Part shown: positions 59,596 through 64,000 of the stretch, one piece after another
Layout: the number at the start of each line of letters is the position of its first letter
Numbering within the stretch: the stretch's first letter is position 1
Source: Winogradskyella sp. UBA3174
Lineage (GTDB): Bacteria > Bacteroidota > Bacteroidia > Flavobacteriales > Flavobacteriaceae
Length of the DNA stretch: 64,000 nt
NCBI RefSeq assembly: GCF_002364335.1
Contig: NZ_DEXW01000025.1
Coordinates: 40,043 to 104,042, forward strand
Direction of reading: 5' to 3'
Notes under the pieces: generated by a model
Databases searched by the model: none
What the model was told of the DNA's origin: nothing
Seen by the model: only the letters and a program-made list of their open reading frames with translations
Position numbers and translations under genes: made by a program

Positions 59596-60876
59596 CTAAA
59601 TTGTCTTTCTAATAATCGTTTGCTTGCGGTCTGGCCCAACAGAAACAATAGTAATAGGGATATTAAGTTTGTTTTCTAAAAACTCAACATAATCATTTAA
59701 TTGTTTAGGTAATTGAGACGCTTGTGTCATACCTGTTAAATCTTCAGCCCAACCTTTAACTTCCGTATAAATTGGAGTTATGTTTTCTGCTTCAATATTG
59801 TATGGTAAATGGGTGATTTCTTCGCCTTTATATTTATAAGCAGTACATACTTTTAAGGTTTTAAACCCAGAAAGCACATCACCTTTCATCATTATTAGTT
59901 GTGTAACACCATTTACTTGGCAAGCATAACGTAATGCCACTAAATCTAACCAACCGCAACGTCTTGATCTACCTGTTGTAGCACCAAATTCTTGCCCAAC
60001 ACGTCCCATAGTTTCTCCATCTTCATCAAATAATTCTGTTGGAAAAGGTCCTGAACCAACACGAGTTGTATAGGCTTTAAATATGCCAAAAACTTCACCA
60101 ATTTGGTTTGGTGCAACACCTAAACCTGTACAAGCACCAGCTGCAGTAGTATTTGAAGATGTAACGAATGGATACGTTCCAAAATCAATATCTAAAAGCG
60201 ATCCTTGTGCCCCTTCAGCTAAAATAGATTTACCAGATTGTTGTGCTTGATAAATGTATTCTTCAGAATCTATAAATTTTAAACTTTTTAAAGTTTCAAT
60301 GGCGTTAAAGAAATCAGCCTCTAATTCTTTTAAATCATACTGAATATCTACGTTGTAAAAATCAATCATAGCTTCATGCTTATCTGCTAAAGCTCTGTAT
60401 TTGTCTTTCCAGTCGGTTAATTCAATATCACCAACTCTAATGCCATTTCTACCGGTTTTGTCCATATAAGTTGGACCAATACCTTTTAATGTAGAACCTA
60501 TTTTTGCTTTGCCTTTTGAAGCTTCACTCGCAGCATCTAGTAAGCGATGCGTAGGTAAAATGATATGAGCTTTTCGCGAAATACAAAGTGATTTTCTGTA
60601 ATCGACATTTTGCTCTTCTAATTTGTCTAATTCCTTTTTAAAAATAACGGGATCGATAACTACGCCATTACCAACAAGATTCACTTTGCCTTCATGAAAA
60701 ATTCCTGAAGGAATCGTGTGTAGTATATGTTTTTTACCGTTAAAAACCAGTGTATGCCCTGCGTTTGGCCCACCTTGAAAGCGTGCAATAATATCGTATT
60801 TAGAGGTAAATACATCAACAATTTTTCCTTTGCCTTCATCGCCCCATTGTAATCCAAGTAGTAAATCTACTGCCAT
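59596..60876 (-). CDS. purA: Adenylosuccinate synthetase
   Basis: Makes adenylosuccinate from IMP, aspartate and GTP. 426 residues with every key motif: DLLLGLQWGDEGKGKIVD near the N-terminus (catalytic Asp and Gly loop), GPNAGHT, GSTLKGIGPTYMDKTGRNGIRVGD, VTSSNTTAAGACTGLGV, TTGRSRRCGWLD and VSVGPDRKQTI. It sits between the Fur-family gene (11 bases upstream) and the OstA-like gene (75 bases downstream) and is probably co-transcribed with the former. Confidence 0.97.
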   Translation of the reverse strand: MAVDLLLGLQWGDEGKGKIVDVFTSKYDIIARFQGGPNAGHTLVFNGKKHILHTIPSGIFHEGKVNLVGNGVVIDPVIFKKELDKLEEQNVDYRKSLCISRKAHIILPTHRLLDAASEASKGKAKIGSTLKGIGPTYMDKTGRNGIRVGDIELTDWKDKYRALADKHEAMIDFYNVDIQYDLKELEADFFNAIETLKSLKFIDSEEYIYQAQQSGKSILAEGAQGSLLDIDFGTYPFVTSSNTTAAGACTGLGVAPNQIGEVFGIFKAYTTRVGSGPFPTELFDEDGETMGRVGQEFGATTGRSRRCGWLDLVALRYACQVNGVTQLIMMKGDVLSGFKTLKVCTAYKYKGEEITHLPYNIEAENITPIYTEVKGWAEDLTGMTQASQLPKQLNDYVEFLENKLNIPITIVSVGPDRKQTIIRKTI

Positions 60877-60887
60877 TGTAAAATTAG

Positions 60888-61340
60888 TTAGTTGTCCTTT
60901 TTACGATTTCCGTAAAAATATAGTGAATGATTAGTTATCTCAATATCAAAAACATCTTCGATGGTTTGTTTGATGGTTTGTATACGTGGATCACAAAATT
61001 CTATGACTTCTCCTGTGTCTGTTAGAATAACATGATCATGATTTTTATCAAAATATGATTTTTCGTAATGCGCCTGACTTTGCCCAAACTGATGTTTGCG
61101 TACTAGTGAACAATCCAACAATAATTCAATAGTATTATAGAGCGTAGCTCTACTTACGCGATAGTTTTTGTTTTTCATTTTAATGTACAGAGATTCTATA
61201 TCAAAATGATCTTCACTATCATAAATTTCTTGTAGTATAGCGTAACGCTCAGGTGTTTTTCTATGACCTTTATCTTCAAGGAATTGTGTAAAGACACGCT
61301 TTACAATTTCTTGGTTACTTTCTTCTGTGGTTGCATCCAT
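60888..61340 (-). CDS. Fur-family transcriptional regulator
   Basis: About 150 residues from ATG 61340. The winged helix is in FLEDKGHRKTPERYAILQEIYDSEDHFDIESLYI and YRVSRATLYNTIELLLDCSLV; the metal/dimer part is HDHVILTDTGEVIEF. The usual Fur segment here has two cysteines for a structural zinc (C-x-x-C); this protein has none, only CDPRI later. It may therefore sense something other than iron through a changed site. The TTG at 61352 upstream is inside the promoter's -7 box. purA follows after 11 bases, as in other flavobacteria. Confidence 0.88.
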   Translation of the reverse strand: MDATTEESNQEIVKRVFTQFLEDKGHRKTPERYAILQEIYDSEDHFDIESLYIKMKNKNYRVSRATLYNTIELLLDCSLVRKHQFGQSQAHYEKSYFDKNHDHVILTDTGEVIEFCDPRIQTIKQTIEDVFDIEITNHSLYFYGNRKKDN

Positions 61341-61349
61341 AATAAGAGA

Positions 61350-61357
61350 CAAATTTA
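61350..61357 (-). promoter_or_regulatory. -7 box of the Fur-family gene, near-leaderless
   Basis: TAAATTTG on the minus strand, an exact TAnnTTTG match, ends nine bases before the ATG at 61340. It overlaps the in-frame TTG at 61352, which therefore is not the likely start. Confidence 0.6.
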
Positions 61358-61447
61358 CATAAATTTATAGGATATGAATTATTAAATTCAGTATTAAAAG
61401 CGAAAGAAATGAACAAGTTTTCAAGACTTATTTAATAAAGAAAAAAA

Positions 61448-63655
61448 CTATACTCTAGTGACTTTATCTATACCATTAATTTTTTTCAGCTTATCCATTA
61501 GATTTTTAAGCATCGTTTGATTTTTAACTTCAACCGTTATTTTACCCGTAAAGATACCGTCATCACTAGAAAAACTTAAACTTTTCATGTTTACATGTAA
61601 ATTCCCAGATATGAGTTTAGTAATATCACTTACTAAACCCAGATTATCTATACCAGAAAGTGTGATCTGAGATGTGTAAACCTGTTGAGAAGAATCTATC
61701 CACTTGGCTAGCATAATTCTGTAAGCATAGTTAGATTGTAAACTCACTGCATTAGGACAGTTTTTTTTATGCACTTTTATACCATCGTTAATCGTAACAA
61801 AACCAAACACTTTATCACCTGGAATAGGACTACAGCAATTAGCCAAGGTGTAACTAAGGTGTTGTTCTTCCTTACCAAAAACCAGCATATCGTACTTTGA
61901 GGTAATCTCATCTTTGTCAATATCCTTTGGTACATCTGTTTTACGGATACGGTTTTTAATATAGCTCATAAAGGCATTGCTTCGAGACGATGCAAATGCT
62001 TTGAGCTTTGTATTATCAATGGTGCCAATACCTACGCGATAAAACAAATCTAAAGAGGTACTGAGTTTAAAATAATTAACAAGATCGTTAACCGAACTTT
62101 CATTCAAAGTAATTTTAAGTTGTTTAAGCTTTCGTCTTAAAATTTCTTTTCCTTCTTCGGCTATTTCTTTTGTGTCTGCATTTAATGCCGATTTAATTTT
62201 ACTCCGTGCTCTTGCAGTAGTTGCATAGTCTAGCCAATTGGCATTAGGCTTTACATTTTCTGAAGTCATTATCTCTACACGATCACCACTTTGTAATTCG
62301 TGACTGAGTGGCATTAACTTACCGTTTACTTTAGCTCCTCTTGTTTTCATGCCAACTTGGGTGTGTATACTAAACGCAAAATCGAGTGAAGTAGCACCTT
62401 TAGGGAGTGATTTTAAATCTCCTTTTGGTGAGAATACAAATATTTCTTTAGAATATAAATTGAGCTTAAACTGTTCTACAAAATCAACGGCATCTGCTTC
62501 ATTATTCTCAAGTGCTTCTTGTAGGCGGCTTATCCAAAGATCTAAATTATCATCTTTGTTGTCATTGTTTTTATACTTATAATGCGCAGCATAGCCTTTT
62601 TCTGCAATTTCATTCATACGCTCACTACGAATCTGTACTTCTACCCAATGACTTTTTGGTCCAACAACAGTGATATGAAGTGCTTCATAACCTGTAGATT
62701 TTGGTGAAGAAATCCAATCGCGAAGTCGAATAGGATTAGGTGTAAAGTGATCCGTTACTATAGAATATATTTTCCAGGCTAAGAATTTTTCATTTGCTAT
62801 ATCAGACTTGTAAACAATTCTTACCGCAAACTTATCATACACTTCATCAAAAGAAACACCTTGTTTTACCATTTTTCTACGAATACTGAAGATAGATTTT
62901 GGTCTCCCTTTAATCTCGTAGTTTAAGCCTTCAGTATTTAAGGAGTCTTCTATAACTTTAGAAAACGCTTTAATGTATTTGTCTTGATCTTCTTTACTGT
63001 CTTGTATCTTACTTAAAATATCCTCGTATACTTCTGGCTCTGTATATTTAAGTCCTAAGTCTTCGAGTTCTGTTTTAATATTATAAAGTCCAATTCTGTG
63101 AGCAAGAGGCGCATAGATGTATAAGGTTTCTGATGCAATTTTAACTTGCTTGTCTGTTTGCATAGAATCCATAGTCTGCATATTGTGCAAACGGTCTGCG
63201 ATTTTTATAATAATTACTCGGACATCATCATTTAATGTGAGTAACATTTTTCTGAAATTCTCTGCCTGTAGAGAGACATCCATATCTTTTTTAAGCGAAG
63301 AAATTTTAGTAAGACCATCTACAATTCTGGCAACGGTTTCACCAAAAAGACGTTCTATGTCTGCAATGGTGTAGTCAGGATTGTCTTCAACCACATCGTG
63401 AAGCAAAGCTGCTGCAATAGAGGTTGCATCCATGCCAATTTCTTGAGCTACAATTTTAGCAACAGCAATAGGATGAAAAATATACGCCTCACCAGACTTG
63501 CGTCGCTGGTCTTTGTGGGCATCTACAGCTACTTCAAAAGCATGACGAATTAATTTCTTATCGTTTGCAGTCAGAGTCTGATAGCTTACCTTAAGTAATT
63601 CTTTGTAAGCTTTTGCAATGGCTTTATTTTCTATTTCTATGGCTTCCTCAGTCAT
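61448..63655 (-). CDS. Bifunctional (p)ppGpp synthetase/hydrolase
   Basis: RelA/SpoT homologue of 735 residues that makes and removes the alarmone (p)ppGpp. Order: HD hydrolase domain with HKDQRRKSGEAYIFHPIAVA and LLHDVVEDN (about 50-90); synthetase domain with RPKSIFSIRRKM and GYEALHITVVG (about 250-340); TGS domain (KEIFVFSPKGDLKSLPKGATSLDFAFSIH read as KGATSLDFAF, about 405-465); and a C-terminal ACT domain (IDNLGLVSDITKLIS, about 660-735). Both catalytic centres look intact. It has a strong promoter (TTG-N20-TACATTAG) ending four bases before the ATG. Confidence 0.95.
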   Translation of the reverse strand: MTEEAIEIENKAIAKAYKELLKVSYQTLTANDKKLIRHAFEVAVDAHKDQRRKSGEAYIFHPIAVAKIVAQEIGMDATSIAAALLHDVVEDNPDYTIADIERLFGETVARIVDGLTKISSLKKDMDVSLQAENFRKMLLTLNDDVRVIIIKIADRLHNMQTMDSMQTDKQVKIASETLYIYAPLAHRIGLYNIKTELEDLGLKYTEPEVYEDILSKIQDSKEDQDKYIKAFSKVIEDSLNTEGLNYEIKGRPKSIFSIRRKMVKQGVSFDEVYDKFAVRIVYKSDIANEKFLAWKIYSIVTDHFTPNPIRLRDWISSPKSTGYEALHITVVGPKSHWVEVQIRSERMNEIAEKGYAAHYKYKNNDNKDDNLDLWISRLQEALENNEADAVDFVEQFKLNLYSKEIFVFSPKGDLKSLPKGATSLDFAFSIHTQVGMKTRGAKVNGKLMPLSHELQSGDRVEIMTSENVKPNANWLDYATTARARSKIKSALNADTKEIAEEGKEILRRKLKQLKITLNESSVNDLVNYFKLSTSLDLFYRVGIGTIDNTKLKAFASSRSNAFMSYIKNRIRKTDVPKDIDKDEITSKYDMLVFGKEEQHLSYTLANCCSPIPGDKVFGFVTINDGIKVHKKNCPNAVSLQSNYAYRIMLAKWIDSSQQVYTSQITLSGIDNLGLVSDITKLISGNLHVNMKSLSFSSDDGIFTGKITVEVKNQTMLKNLMDKLKKINGIDKVTRV

Positions 63656-63659
63656 AGAA

Positions 63660-63690
63660 CTAATGTAGTAAAACCTTTGCTAATAGGCAA
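63660..63690 (-). promoter_or_regulatory. relA/spoT promoter, leaderless
   Basis: On the minus strand TTG (63690-63688), 20 bases, TACATTAG (63667-63660), then four bases and the ATG. One mismatch from TAnnTTTG. Confidence 0.6.
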
Positions 63691-63857
63691 TGGTTTTTTT
63701 GAAGGAAATTTTAGAAGTTTAGTTAGGGTCTCTTGAATATGAAAATATATATGCTTTCGTCTATTAACCGATTGAAGTCGTTAATTAAGAGTTATTTCAA
63801 TGTAGATTTTCATGAATGTTCTATTTCCTTATGTCTACTGGAATTTACCATGTGTTA

Positions 63858-64000
63858 TCAGCTGTGTTTTTTCCAATACCGTTTACCATAACTGCAAAAC
63901 ACCTCTTCTCCTTGTTTTATTTTTTTTGATGCTTTTATGCATACATTGTTGTCGTCATCTAATGTGATTTTTGCATTATTTTTAAAATTGCTATTGGATA
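63858..64000 (-). CDS. SET-domain protein, 3' end only
   Basis: The minus strand is open from the window edge to a stop at 63858-63860 and encodes the C-terminal 46 residues of a protein, continuing beyond 64000. It reads NAKITLDDDNNVCIKASKKI, then KQGEEVFCSYGKRYWKKHS. The pattern NA, then I-x-A-x-x-x-I-x-x-G-E-E-x-F-x-x-Y-G-x-x-Y-W is the end of a SET (lysine methyltransferase) domain, with the tyrosine of the active site in SYG. Short SET proteins occur in Bacteroidota, with unknown targets. Confidence 0.7.
   Translation of the reverse strand, partial: SNSNFKNNAKITLDDDNNVCIKASKKIKQGEEVFCSYGKRYWKKHS

Noticed and set aside
61341..61352. TTG start of the Fur-family gene at 61352
   Set aside because: The codon is part of the -7 box TAAATTTG; the ATG at 61340 is preferred.

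Overview
The window is AT-rich chromosomal DNA of a member of the Flavobacteriaceae (Bacteroidota). Five things support this: six large proteins with type B type IX secretion (T9SS) tails, promoters of the Bacteroidota form TTG-N20-TAnnTTTG, Bacteroidota-restricted families (DUF5606, DUF349, OstA-like, tandem DUF368, pRiA4b ORF-3-like), translation starts without Shine-Dalgarno sequences, and succinylase-type lysine synthesis (dapD, lysA). The genus cannot be decided from the sequence. I saw no tRNA, rRNA, CRISPR array, insertion sequence or prophage.

Layout. 0-7 kb holds core metabolism and repair: lysA, a divergent ACT-like gene, sucC, a small exported protein, a DUF1456 protein, a TerB-like protein and uvrB. 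7-27.3 kb is a minus-strand array of six T9SS type B surface proteins (593 to 1614 residues) built from repeated modules of about 90 residues. 27.3-33.1 kb has an ABC-2 exporter pair, small genes, ctaA, a GNAT acetyltransferase and a CCA-adding enzyme. 33.2-41.3 kb is a complete legionaminic-acid-type nonulosonate pathway (legB, legC, legH, legI, legG, ptmE, legF), headed by a glycosyltransferase with sialyltransferase motifs. 41.4-45.5 kb is a compact core-glycan cluster on mixed strands: two kinase-fold proteins, two GT2 enzymes and one GT9 enzyme. 45.5-49 kb holds dapD and the ruvX-def-DUF5606-mazG run. 49.3-50 kb carries a (TC)22 microsatellite in front of an unrecognised gene. 50-63.7 kb is a minus-strand housekeeping run: DUF349 protein, aroE, two DUF368 transporters, TPR protein, class III aminotransferase, OstA-like protein, purA, a Fur-family regulator and relA/spoT. 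The 3' end of a SET-domain gene is cut by the window edge.

Three observations stand out. (1) The TC repeat lies inside a reading frame that starts at 49379. Losing one TC unit would join a lipoprotein signal peptide, whose hydrophobic core is Ser-Leu repeats written by the TC tract, to the 177-residue ORF. This looks like a phase-variable lipoprotein, out of frame in this sequence. (2) Between dapD and ruvX are two diverged tandem copies of one unit: an ECF-sigma-like promoter, about 100 nt of non-coding sequence and an intrinsic terminator. They look like twin small RNAs. (3) The same promoter form (TGTRAC, then the same fixed distance to GTCT) also precedes the small exported protein gene and the ABC exporter operon, so four sites may belong to one ECF sigma regulon.

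How the parts relate: the T9SS adhesins, the nonulosonate pathway, the core-glycan genes, the OstA-like protein and the DUF368 carriers all serve the cell surface. The rest is ordinary housekeeping.
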